Counted from the stretch's first letter, positions 1-6,513 are shown. The stretch: DNA of 10,065 nucleotides from an uncultured bacterium (GCA_900554095.1 USGC01000051.1:1-10065), one strand, 5' to 3'. Numbers and translations are program-made. The notes: generated by a model from the sequence alone, not told the origin.

Positions 1-60
1 ATATAAACTCCTAAAGCATACTTAACAAAACTTTACAAAACTGTAACAATTCGCAACAAT
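1..60 (-). promoter_or_regulatory. Leader of an off-window minus-strand gene, with tandem TTAACA-like repeats
   Basis: Read on the minus strand, AGGAG occupies positions 12 to 8 and is followed by exactly seven bases before the window edge. A start codon is therefore expected just outside the window. Upstream on the plus strand there is a 10-base periodic series: TTAACA at 22, TTTACA at 32, TGTAAC at 42 and CGCAAC at 52, with AAAC as spacer in the first two gaps. Tandem TTAACA-like hexamers spaced by 4-6 bases resemble PhoP/PhoB-type response-regulator boxes. No good -35 hexamer is visible, which would suit an activated promoter. The binding-protein assignment is inference. Confidence 0.4.
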
Positions 61-101
61 TAAACAAAAAACAGAGACAAAACAAAAGCCTTGTCTCTGT
101 T
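61..101 (-). terminator. Rho-independent terminator of tRNA-Arg
   Basis: Bases 70-80 and 91-101 form an 11-base-pair perfect stem (core ACAGAGACAA / TTGTCTCTGT) with a 10-base loop. On the minus strand the stem runs into a T-rich tract (positions 70 down to 61). It lies 14 bases past the 3' end of tRNA-Arg, as expected for a terminator of a single tRNA transcript. Confidence 0.75.
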
Positions 102-114
102 AAATTATAAACCT

Positions 115-188
115 TACGCGAGAAGGGATTCGAACCCCCGACCTTTTGGTTCGTAGCCAAACACTCTATCCAACTGAGCTACTCGCGC
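115..188 (-). tRNA. tRNA-Arg (anticodon ACG)
   Basis: On the minus strand the sequence folds as a complete cloverleaf. The acceptor strands are GCGCGAG and CTCGCGT (one G-T pair at the end). The D-arm contains AGCTCAGTTGGATAGAGT. The anticodon stem TTTGG/CCAAA carries the loop CTACGAA, giving anticodon ACG. The T-loop is TTCGAAT. ACG, deaminated to ICG by TadA, reads the CGU/CGC/CGA arginine codons. CCA is not encoded. The discriminator base is taken as position 115 (A on the minus strand). A terminator follows at 101-61, and a candidate promoter lies about 120 bases upstream, beyond an odd tRNA-derived patch (189-285). Confidence 0.95.
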
Positions 189-285
189 ATATTTAGTTAT
201 CAACGACGCTTGCTTCTCAGTTGGATAGAGTGGAATTGGAATTTCGAAAGGCGCTGCCTTTCTGGGCCAACTGAGCTACTCGCGC
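189..285 (-). repeat. tRNA-Arg-derived patch: truncated 5' copy plus antisense D-arm
   Basis: Bases 267-285 are an exact 19-base direct copy of the 5' end of tRNA-Arg (170-188). Bases 216-232 are an exact 17-base inverted copy of tRNA bases 162-178 (D-arm into the anticodon stem). Between them, GAAAGGC/GCCTTTC at 246-252 and 256-262 forms a seven-pair hairpin with a three-base loop. The two tRNA-derived pieces can also pair with each other over nine bases (216-224 with 267-275). No protein frame through this stretch has credible composition. It is either debris of recombination at the tRNA or a structured leader of the tRNA transcript. Confidence 0.75.
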
Positions 286-305
286 TTATTCTGTCTTCGC
301 TTTTT

Positions 306-333
306 ATTCTATCAGATAAAGATTTATTTTCAA
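306..333 (-). promoter_or_regulatory. Candidate promoter for the tRNA-Arg transcript
   Basis: On the minus strand TTGAAA (333-328) and TAGAAT (311-306) are separated by 16 bases, close to a vegetative sigma consensus, and the -10 is preceded by TGA. Transcription would begin near 299 and cross the tRNA-derived patch before the mature tRNA starts at 188. No better promoter is visible between 189 and 285. Confidence 0.5.
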
Positions 334-472
334 GTATTTTTTTTATTTTTATCATTTTTTTAAAAACTGTACTATTATTAAAAAAATTGCTTTTTATTTT
401 TGCTTTCTGTAACATAATAAATACATAGAAACATGCATAGGAAGAAATACAAAATCACAGAAAGGTGAACAG

Positions 473-700
473 ATGAACAATTCCAAACTAAATGTATGTA
501 GCAACTATGATTTAAGTGAACGGGAACTAAAAATACTTGCTCTTATGACACTGGGTTATGAAAACCGAGAAATCGCTGATAAAATCTTTGTCAGCACTCA
601 CACTGTTAAAGCTCACGTTAGCGCTATTATTCGCAAACTTGGCGCTAAAAACAGAACTCATGCCGCATGTCAGGCTATTCGTATTGGAATCTGTTATTAA
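473..700 (+). CDS. LuxR-type (GerE) helix-turn-helix regulator, single domain
   Basis: This is a 75-residue protein consisting almost entirely of a LuxR/GerE DNA-binding domain. LSERELKILALMTLGYENRE (residues 14-33) opens the domain. IADKIFVS is followed by THTVKAHVSAIIRKLGAKNR (42-61), covering the turn and recognition helix with the family's conserved TVK.H....KLG..R pattern. There is no receiver or ligand-binding domain, so input must come from a partner protein, from oligomerisation or from abundance. The start is supported by AAAGGTGA seven bases upstream. A weak promoter may be TTGCTT (387) and TAACAT (410), 17 bases apart. A strong terminator follows 26 bases after the stop, making this a one-gene unit. 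The family call is secure; the target genes are unknown. Confidence 0.9.
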   Translation: MNNSKLNVCSNYDLSERELKILALMTLGYENREIADKIFVSTHTVKAHVSAIIRKLGAKNRTHAACQAIRIGICY

Positions 701-726
701 TTGTAATTTAGTTGTGAACTGCATTT

Positions 727-774
727 ATACAAATAACGTAATTATTTTAAAATGATTACGTTATTTGTATTTTC
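727..774 (+). terminator. Long hairpin terminator after the LuxR-type gene
   Basis: Bases 727-742 and 755-770 are a perfect 16-base inverted repeat (ATACAAATAACGTAAT and its complement). The intervening ATTTTAAAAT is itself palindromic. T-rich sequence follows at 770-773. The stem is AT-rich but long. It separates the regulator gene from the amidase promoter 20 bases further on and could work in both directions. Confidence 0.65.
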
Positions 775-794
775 TATAAGTTGTTGTAACATTT

Positions 795-823
795 TTGAAA
801 CTTTTTGCTTTTGTATTTATAAT
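795..823 (+). promoter_or_regulatory. Sigma70-type promoter of the amidase-murI unit
   Basis: TTGAAA at 795-800 and TATAAT at 818-823 are separated by 17 bases, the best canonical promoter on the plus strand here. Initiation near 830 would leave only about 13 bases of leader before the ATG at 843. This rules out the upstream in-frame ATG at 795, which lies in the -35 element. Confidence 0.8.
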
Positions 824-842
824 ATTCTTTAGAGATATATTT

Positions 843-2687
843 ATGAAAAAACTTTTCAATTTTATAATTTTAATATTTTTATTCATAATTACATTTGCTC
901 AAAGCTCATTCGCTCAAGATTACAAAATCACGTCAGTGAACTTTGACACATCTAACTCTATTATATTTTTGACAACACAAGAGACAATCGATGAACCTAT
1001 TTTAAAATCCGTCAAATTCGTTAAAATGGAAAATCCTACACGTGCTTATTTTGATATTGATTCATCTGTTCTTACAATTCCTAAACAGGATTGGACATTT
1101 ACGGCAAACGGGCTTAAAAAAGTTAAAGTTAACCAATTTTCAACAAACCCCAATGTTGTGCGCGTTGTAATGTATTTTGAAGATGACTTTGATTTGTCAA
1201 ATGTTCATTTTTTCAGAATTAAAAACAATATTATTATTCAGTTAAAAAACACGACTTGTAAAAATGACTATTTTCAAAATACATATAGAGATGACCATGC
1301 ATCTTCAAGCGACTTTTATGAGTACATGACCCTTATGACTTATGAAACGCCTAAGGACGATACCGTTAACCAAATTCAGCAGGCTTTTAACACCCAATCG
1401 GCCTCTAAAAAAGATTTGAAATTAAATACCAAATATTATATAGATAAAGTAACTGCAAAACAAAATGCATTGCTTTTAAACGGCTTCGGCTCTGTAACAA
1501 TTGAAAAGCCGATGATTTTAACTAACCCAATGCGAATTGTCTATGATATTCCAAACGCACTAGTGAAAGGAAATATTAGAAATACTGAGTACAAATTAAA
1601 CGAAACTGACACAGCTAAAATAGGCCAGTTTTCAGTAAATAAAGCACGTATTGTTATTACAACAAACGATGTTGGTAAATATATTCCGGTTTTCTCGAGC
1701 GACAATCAGTCTTTGTTAATTGCCAACGATGAAAAAGTTACAAGCTCAGACCTATTTTCCAATGTAAGCAACATGATTTCTTACAATCACGAAAAGGTAG
1801 ATGCGCAAACTTCATCAATGACAATGATGTTTTCATCACCGGTTGTTCACGGCATTGACCGCGAAAACGATAAAATTACTTTATTTTTATACAACGTTCA
1901 AAATTACAATGAAGAAGATTTTATTGCAGCTTTTAAAAATACAATGTTTTCAAAAGCGCAGATAAAACTTATCCCCAAAATCGGTCTTGAGATTACAATG
2001 CCGCTTGAACAGAACTCATTAGTCAATACATTTTTGGGGGCGGATGGAAAGTCTATAAAACTAACAATTAAAACCCCTAAAAAAGAAACAGCCGTTGTTG
2101 TTCCTCCGGCAGTATCTAAAAACACCGAATACCCGAAACCGACAGGAAAAGGTACTAAAAAAGTTGTAATTGACGCTGGACATGGCGGCACAGATTACGG
2201 CGCAATCAGAAACAACATTAACGAAAAAGACATAACCCTCGATGTTTCAAAACAGGTTCGTGATATGCTTGTCAAAAAAGGCTATCAGGTTCAAATGACC
2301 CGCGACATTGATAAATACGTTTCATTACAAGACCGCGTAGCAATAAGCGAAAACTTTGATCCAGAAATATTTATAAGTATTCACGTAAATTCAAGCACAG
2401 GCACTGAAGCCAGTGGTATTGAAACCCATTATTATCATCAGGAAAGTATCATGCTTGCTCAAACAGTTCACTCTGCACTTGCAAGTAAAATTAATTCTAA
2501 AAACAGAGGCCTGTTTAAGTCTAAATTCTATGTAATTAATCACACAACAAGCCCGGCAATACTAGTTGAAATAGGTTTTATTTCAAACGATGCTGAACGC
2601 GCACAACTGGTAACACCGGCAAGAAAACAAGCCACTGCAAAAGCAATAGTTGAAGGAGTTGAGAATTATTTTAAACAAATCAAATAA
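843..2687 (+). CDS. Secreted N-acetylmuramoyl-L-alanine amidase (AMIN repeats + Amidase_3)
   Basis: This 614-residue enzyme cleaves the amide bond between N-acetylmuramic acid and L-Ala of peptidoglycan in the periplasm, like AmiC. A signal peptide spans residues 1-24 (KK, a long hydrophobic core, then SSFA before QD). AMIN-like beta domains, which target septal peptidoglycan in this family, lie at about 26-135 and 195-290, with a weaker third at 310-415. A linker leads into Amidase_3 from about 437. The zinc ligands look intact: H447 in DAGHGG, E461 in NEKD and H514 in SIHVNS, with catalytic E576 in LVEIGFISN. The ATG at 843 is chosen because the promoter overlaps the longer frame and the signal peptide begins there. 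The ribosome-binding site is weak (AGAG). The 3' end overlaps murI, so the two are probably co-transcribed. Confidence 0.93.
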   Translation: MKKLFNFIILIFLFIITFAQSSFAQDYKITSVNFDTSNSIIFLTTQETIDEPILKSVKFVKMENPTRAYFDIDSSVLTIPKQDWTFTANGLKKVKVNQFSTNPNVVRVVMYFEDDFDLSNVHFFRIKNNIIIQLKNTTCKNDYFQNTYRDDHASSSDFYEYMTLMTYETPKDDTVNQIQQAFNTQSASKKDLKLNTKYYIDKVTAKQNALLLNGFGSVTIEKPMILTNPMRIVYDIPNALVKGNIRNTEYKLNETDTAKIGQFSVNKARIVITTNDVGKYIPVFSSDNQSLLIANDEKVTSSDLFSNVSNMISYNHEKVDAQTSSMTMMFSSPVVHGIDRENDKITLFLYNVQNYNEEDFIAAFKNTMFSKAQIKLIPKIGLEITMPLEQNSLVNTFLGADGKSIKLTIKTPKKETAVVVPPAVSKNTEYPKPTGKGTKKVVIDAGHGGTDYGAIRNNINEKDITLDVSKQVRDMLVKKGYQVQMTRDIDKYVSLQDRVAISENFDPEIFISIHVNSSTGTEASGIETHYYHQESIMLAQTVHSALASKINSKNRGLFKSKFYVINHTTSPAILVEIGFISNDAERAQLVTPARKQATAKAIVEGVENYFKQIK

Positions 2688-3483
2688 TCAGCCAATAGGA
2701 TTTTTCGACTCAGGTGTCGGAGGCGTAACTGTTTTTAATCAAGTAAAAAAACTTCTGCCTTATGAAAATTACCTGTACTTTGGGGACACAAAGCACATGC
2801 CCTATGGAGAAAAATCAGAAAAAGAACTTTTAAAATATGCAGATGAAATATTCAGATTTTTGGAATATCAGGGTGCAAAGGCAGTAATCATGGCCTGCAA
2901 CACTACATCTGCTGTTGTTTATGAAAAACTTAAAAACAACTACAACTTTGAAATCTATCCGATCATTCAATCAGTATCAAAACTGCTTGCGCATTTGCCC
3001 ATAAAACGCATCGGCATACTCGCAACCCCGGCTACAATTAACTCTCACTGCTATGCAAAAGAAATCGCCAAACACAATAAAGAAATCGAAGTTTATGAAA
3101 TTTGCTGCCCGCAATGGGTTAAGATAGTAGAAGAAGGCAGAGAAAACGATGAGAATTCCAAAATCGCTATAGCACAAAAGTTAGATGAAATTATGACGTT
3201 TAAACCTGAGAAAATTGTTCTCGGCTGCACGCACTACCCCTACCTTGAAAATGTCATTGAAAAATTTTTACCACTAAACATGTTTATAAATCCGGCACTG
3301 CCGTTTGCTGAATTTATAAAATCAGACCTTGAAAGGAAAGAGCTGCTTAATCACGAAAACATTGAACCTTATGAAAAATTCTTTGTAAGCGCAGCCCCGC
3401 AAAACTTTATAAAAGCAGCGTCCATGTTTTATAACGTTAAAAATTTGCCGGAGCTTATTGATTTTTCACATTCAAAAGTTTAA
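2650..3483 (+). CDS. murI: Glutamate racemase
   Basis: MurI converts L-glutamate to the D-glutamate used in the peptidoglycan stem peptide, in the cytoplasm and without a cofactor. The PIGFFDSGVGG motif at the N-terminus, MACNTTSA with the first catalytic Cys (codon 2896-2898) and LGCTHYPYL with the second (codon 3226-3228) are all present. Length (about 271-277 residues) is normal. The coordinates use TTG at 2650, the longest recognised start, but this TTG has no ribosome-binding site. The only good site, AGGAG at 2654-2658, would place initiation at an ATT codon (2665 or 2668), giving about 271 residues. Either way the gene overlaps the amidase end by about 20-38 bases, suggesting translational coupling of two cell-wall genes. 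It shares its TTAA stop with convergent cobO. Confidence 0.95.
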   Translation: MKELRIILNKSNNQPIGFFDSGVGGVTVFNQVKKLLPYENYLYFGDTKHMPYGEKSEKELLKYADEIFRFLEYQGAKAVIMACNTTSAVVYEKLKNNYNFEIYPIIQSVSKLLAHLPIKRIGILATPATINSHCYAKEIAKHNKEIEVYEICCPQWVKIVEEGRENDENSKIAIAQKLDEIMTFKPEKIVLGCTHYPYLENVIEKFLPLNMFINPALPFAEFIKSDLERKELLNHENIEPYEKFFVSAAPQNFIKAASMFYNVKNLPELIDFSHSKV

Positions 3484-4061
3484 TATTCAATGCCTTTTCT
3501 GGCAGAAATTCCAGTATCCCAGTAGTGTTTTACGGGCTTAATTTCTGAGACCAAATGCGCAATATCAATAATTTTTTGATTAGCGTTCCGCCCGGTTAGA
3601 ACGATTTCCATTTCTTCAGGCTTGTTTTTCAAAACGTTAACAACTTCATCCACATCAATAATTCCCAAATCAATAGCAATATTGGCTTCATCTAAAATTA
3701 CAAGGTTATACTCGTCATTTTTTATAACTTTTTTGGCTAACTCCCAACCTTTTTTAATTTCTGTCTCATCTTCTTTTGTTTTATTGTCCGAGTAAACAAT
3801 TCTATCCATGCCTGCTTGAACAATTTTCAAATTCTTTGCGATTTTCTCAGAAAGATTACAAAATGAATTTAGTTCTCCGTAATCGTTTCCGCCTTTTGTA
3901 AACATTATTATAATGACTTTCCAGCACCTGCCCAATGCACGCATAGCAAGCCCTAAGGACGCTGTTGTCTTTCCTTTTCCGTCGCCTGTATAAACCTGGA
4001 TATATCCGTGTTTTGCCCAATCAGGATTTATTAAGTTGTTCTTTTTGCAAAAATCTGTCAT
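3480..4061 (-). CDS. cobO: Cob(I)yrinic acid a,c-diamide adenosyltransferase (CobO/BtuR/CobA type)
   Basis: This 193-residue enzyme transfers the 5'-deoxyadenosyl group of ATP to the cobalt of reduced corrinoids, making the adenosylcobalamin form of vitamin B12 during synthesis or salvage. The P-loop GDGKGKTT is at residues 26-33, VILDEAN with the DE pair at 124-125, and LTGRNA at 155-160. The C-terminal ARKGIEY is typical of the family. Length is usual. No other corrinoid gene is in the window, so salvage and biosynthesis cannot be told apart. The ribosome-binding site is poor (AAGAAA). The gene runs opposite to murI, and the tetranucleotide TTAA (3480-3483) supplies both stop codons. It diverges from the cyclo-ligase gene across only 29 bases. 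Confidence 0.94.
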   Translation of the reverse strand: MTDFCKKNNLINPDWAKHGYIQVYTGDGKGKTTASLGLAMRALGRCWKVIIIMFTKGGNDYGELNSFCNLSEKIAKNLKIVQAGMDRIVYSDNKTKEDETEIKKGWELAKKVIKNDEYNLVILDEANIAIDLGIIDVDEVVNVLKNKPEEMEIVLTGRNANQKIIDIAHLVSEIKPVKHYWDTGISARKGIEY

Positions 4062-4090
4062 TTTTCTTGGATTTATTATATATTAAAAAC

Positions 4091-4600
4091 ATGAATAATA
4101 AAACTGCCCTCAGGAATAAAGCCAAAAGTATTAGAAAAACGCTGGATATCAAAACTGTAAGCAGCGCAATCTGCAAAAAACTTCGTGAACAAGATTTTTA
4201 TAAAAAAGCAGAACACGTTCTTATATTTTACCCTTTAGAACACGAAATTGATTTGCGCGAACTTTTAGAGGACAAAAAACAATTTTACCTCCCGAAAGTC
4301 AACGGAAAAGCCATGCACATCTGTCCGTTTGACAAGAATACAAAACTTGAAAGGTCAAAATTCAATATACAAGAGCCATGCACCAACCCTATAGAGCCTC
4401 AAATTCTTGATTTAGTAATTGTTCCTGCGCTTGCCGTTGACAAAAACGGGAACAGGCTTGGTTATGGCGGCGGATTTTATGACAGATTTCTTGCAGTGTA
4501 TAAAATTCCAACAGCAGTTGTAGCAGCCAAAGAGCTTATATTTGAAGCATTACCGCAGGAAGAGCATGACATAAAAATGGATTATGTAATTACGCAATAA
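4091..4600 (+). CDS. ygfA: 5-formyltetrahydrofolate cyclo-ligase
   Basis: This 169-residue cytoplasmic enzyme uses ATP to convert 5-formyltetrahydrofolate into 5,10-methenyltetrahydrofolate, recovering folate for one-carbon metabolism. The N-terminal LRNKAKSIR helix, YPLEHEIDLREL (48-59), the signature RLGYGGGFYDR (122-132) and the terminal HDIKMDYVIT strand cover the family end to end. It is at the short end of the family's size range but appears complete. The ATG at 4091 is chosen because the longer open frame would run back into cobO and lacks family residues. There is no ribosome-binding site, and a -10-like TATATT lies only seven bases upstream, so the messenger may be leaderless or nearly so. 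Other symbols in use include fau. Confidence 0.93.
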   Translation: MNNKTALRNKAKSIRKTLDIKTVSSAICKKLREQDFYKKAEHVLIFYPLEHEIDLRELLEDKKQFYLPKVNGKAMHICPFDKNTKLERSKFNIQEPCTNPIEPQILDLVIVPALAVDKNGNRLGYGGGFYDRFLAVYKIPTAVVAAKELIFEALPQEEHDIKMDYVITQ

Positions 4601-4636
4601 AAAAGAGTCCGTAAGATTTGGGGGATTCGGACTCTT
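4599..4636 (-). terminator. Terminator of the minus-strand coiled-coil gene
   Basis: AAGAGTCCG (4603-4611) and CGGACTCTT (4628-4636) form a nine-pair stem with a 16-base loop. On the minus strand it is followed by TTTTTT (4604-4599), the classic layout. It lies about 60 bases past the stop of the gene at 4697-5212 and directly abuts the stop of the plus-strand cyclo-ligase gene, which it may also terminate. Confidence 0.75.
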
Positions 4637-4696
4637 AAAAAGGAGTTGTTAGTTATATTATATCATACTAATAGGGGGATTAAAGGGTTTATTAAT

Positions 4697-5212
4697 TTAT
4701 GTATAATTTGGCTTAAATTGACTTGCAGCTTCATCAGTATGTCTTGTTAAGCTTTCAAGTTCTGCTTGTATCATTTTTAATTCAGTTTCTACTTGTGCTT
4801 TTTCTTTTTGAATTTCTTGTTCTTGTTGATTTAAAAGTTTTTCTTCTTGCTTAGCCGCTTTTTGAAGTGCCTGTTGATACAGATTATTATAAATCCATTT
4901 TTGATACATTTGTTGTTGATTTGCATCTTTGATTTGCTGCATTTGAAGATTAATCTGAGGAGTCATCATAGCCATATTTTGCTGAGCCCCCATCAGAGCT
5001 ATGTTATGAGAATATGCCATAAATGTCATTGCCCGGCCAAAAATAGAGCTTGGCATGTTCATCATATCGCTCATTGAAATATTTCCGTCGCCAATTGATG
5101 ATGCGTACCTTTGCAAATCTGAAAGCTTTGTCGTTAACTGAGTTAATCGATAATTCTTTTCATTTTGCTGACGTATCAATTGATATCGCCGTTGTAAACC
5201 CGCTAACAACAT
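4697..5212 (-). CDS. Hypothetical Met/Gln-rich coiled-coil protein
   Basis: I do not recognise a family for this 171-residue protein. Residues 1-38 form a charged helix (RRYQLIRQQNEKNYRLTQ). Residues 41-93 are unusually rich in methionine, with MSDMMNMP and MGAQQNMAMM. Residues 95-158 form a long Gln/Glu/Lys-rich coiled coil. There is no cysteine, no signal peptide and no clear membrane segment. Initiation is well supported by AGGAG seven bases before the ATG. A terminator follows at 4636-4599, so it is a one-gene unit next to clpP, which has its own terminator. Its helical, Cys-free make-up recalls the protein at 6109-6501 on the other side of clpP. A structural, adaptor or exported helical role is possible but unproven. 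Confidence 0.8.
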   Translation of the reverse strand: MLLAGLQRRYQLIRQQNEKNYRLTQLTTKLSDLQRYASSIGDGNISMSDMMNMPSSIFGRAMTFMAYSHNIALMGAQQNMAMMTPQINLQMQQIKDANQQQMYQKWIYNNLYQQALQKAAKQEEKLLNQQEQEIQKEKAQVETELKMIQAELESLTRHTDEAASQFKPNYT

Positions 5213-5264
5213 AGTTTACTCCTACCTGTAACTTTCTAAACTAACCTTATAACCTTTACATTTA

Positions 5265-5300
5265 TATAAAAACATGCAACTCGTTGGAATTGCATGTTTT
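5265..5300 (-). terminator. Terminator of clpP
   Basis: AAAACATGCAA (5269-5279) and TTGCATGTTTT (5290-5300) form an 11-pair stem with a 10-base loop. On the minus strand the stem ends in TTTTT and then AT-rich sequence. It begins 21 bases past the clpP stop and separates clpP from the downstream minus-strand gene at 4697-5212. Confidence 0.75.
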
Positions 5301-5321
5301 CAGATTATTTATTAAGTTTTG

Positions 5322-5936
5322 TTACAGAGAGTTTCTTTCAACAACCTTGTCAATCAAGCCGTATTCTTTGGCTTCCAAAGCTGACAGGTAATGGTCTCTT
5401 TCTGTATCTTCTTTAATTTTATCCAAAGGCTGTCCACTGTTTTCAGAAAGAATTGTATTAAGCATGGTTTTCATTCTCAGAATTTCTTTTGCTTCAATCT
5501 CGATATCAGTGGCTTGGCCTTGCGCTCCGCCAAGAGGTTGGTGAATCATTATACGAGCACCGGGAAGAGCCATTCTTTTGCCTTTAGTGCCTGAAGAAAG
5601 CAAAAAGGCACCCATTGATGCTGCTTCTCCGAGACATATTGTAGAAACATCAGATTTAATTAAGTTCATCGTATCGTAAATAGCCATTCCCGCCGTTATA
5701 ACACCGCCCGGACTATTTATATAAAGCATAATATCTTTTTCGTTATTTTCGCTATCAAGGAGCAAAAGCTGCGCTACAATTGAATTTGCAACTTCGTCAT
5801 TAATTTCTGAACCCAAGAATATAATTCTTTCTCTTAGAAGTCTTGAAAATATATCAAATGAACGCTCACCGCGGCTTGAAGCTTCAATAACTGTCGGGAC
5901 ATAGCCCATTATTTTCATATAAGTTTCTTTATCCAT
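5322..5936 (-). CDS. clpP: ATP-dependent Clp protease proteolytic subunit
   Basis: This 204-residue cytoplasmic serine protease forms the tetradecameric chamber that degrades proteins unfolded by ClpX or ClpA/ClpC. The catalytic triad is intact: S107 in GEAASMGAFLL, H132 in MIHQPLGG and D181 in TERDHYLSA. The axial-entry segment VPTVIEASSRGERSFDIFSR (13-32) and LYINSPGG (71-78) are typical. AGGAGAG upstream fits the ATG at 5936. An internal Met at residue 10 begins the part that aligns with other ClpP proteins, so the first nine residues may be a short propeptide or a later start may be used. clpX and tig are not adjacent. A TATAAT at 5975-5970 on the minus strand could be its -10; no good -35 is visible. 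Its own terminator follows. Confidence 0.97.
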   Translation of the reverse strand: MDKETYMKIMGYVPTVIEASSRGERSFDIFSRLLRERIIFLGSEINDEVANSIVAQLLLLDSENNEKDIMLYINSPGGVITAGMAIYDTMNLIKSDVSTICLGEAASMGAFLLSSGTKGKRMALPGARIMIHQPLGGAQGQATDIEIEAKEILRMKTMLNTILSENSGQPLDKIKEDTERDHYLSALEAKEYGLIDKVVERNSL

Positions 5937-6067
5937 TTATCTCTCCTAATAAATTTATATAATTATTATATTATAAAAAACTTTATATGAATACATCGCA
6001 CAGAAAGTGTAATGTTAACTTATGTAACAAAAACGTTAAGTACTGAAATCAGCGGGTTTTAAAAGTT

Positions 6068-6083
6068 TTTATATATATAAGAG
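6068..6083 (+). promoter_or_regulatory. Promoter-proximal TATATATATAAGAG element
   Basis: The 16-base sequence TTTATATATATAAGAG lies 25 bases before the start of the coiled-coil gene at 6109 and is found again, base for base, at 8622-8637, upstream of the ribbon-helix-helix gene. It contains -10-like hexamers (TATATA, TATAAG). No convincing -35 is seen here. Confidence 0.45.
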
Positions 6084-6108
6084 AACTAAAAATAAGAGGA
6101 CGAGAGTT

Positions 6109-6501
6109 ATGGCTATTTCAAATATTCAAGAGACCTTGCTGATGTATACCAAGCAAAAAGCTATGTATAATGAACAGTTGTCCAATATTCAATTTAACAT
6201 GATGAATGCGTCAAGAGAAAGTGCTGAATTACAGGCAAAATACAATGATCAGCAGCAGTACTATTACTATGAATATTATGACAGCGAAGACCCGGATCAA
6301 TATGAAGCTATAATGGAAGTTCTTGAAAAAGACCACGAATACGAGCTTGCCAACTTGAATTCCTGGGAAGAACAGCTTGAAATGGAAAAAAATAATCTCG
6401 AAACACGCTTAAACGAAGTTACGACTTTTGAAAGCAGTTGGACAAAACTTCTCCAGTCAAATATCAAAAACGACTTTACATACGGCGGTTCCGGCAAGTA
6501 A
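6109..6501 (+). CDS. Hypothetical tyrosine-rich coiled-coil protein
   Basis: I do not recognise a family for this 130-residue protein. Residues 1-47 form an amphipathic helix with heptad-like spacing (IQETLLMYTKQKAMYNEQL). Residues 48-66 are Gln/Tyr/Asp-rich (QQQYYYYEYYDSEDPDQY). Residues 67-120 are a second coiled coil with many acidic residues. The end, NIKNDFTYGGSGK, is polar and flexible. There is no Cys, signal peptide or membrane segment. GAGGACGAGAG upstream gives a purine-rich ribosome-binding site, and a hairpin terminator follows at 6514-6540. Two helices joined by a Tyr-rich turn would suit a small secreted or scaffold protein, but that is speculation. The helical, Cys-free design recalls the protein at 4697-5212. 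Confidence 0.8.
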   Translation: MAISNIQETLLMYTKQKAMYNEQLSNIQFNMMNASRESAELQAKYNDQQQYYYYEYYDSEDPDQYEAIMEVLEKDHEYELANLNSWEEQLEMEKNNLETRLNEVTTFESSWTKLLQSNIKNDFTYGGSGK

Positions 6502-6513
6502 TTTATATAAATT

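Noticed and set aside
170..285. Integrated element using tRNA-Arg as attachment site
   Set aside because: The 19-base direct copies are only 97 bases apart and no integrase or cargo lies between them, so at most this is a scar.
210..428. Open frame across the tRNA-derived patch, with a hydrophobic second half
   Set aside because: It lacks a ribosome-binding site, its first part is tRNA-derived sequence and hairpin, and its Ile/Leu/Phe-rich remainder is what AT-rich noncoding DNA translates to.
795..842. Sixteen-residue N-terminal extension of the amidase from the ATG at 795
   Set aside because: The -35 and -10 elements lie inside it, and a complete signal peptide begins at 843.
3965..4090. 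Longer start for the 5-formyltetrahydrofolate cyclo-ligase
   Set aside because: It would be encoded antisense to the conserved P-loop region of cobO, and the family's N-terminus begins at the ATG at 4091.
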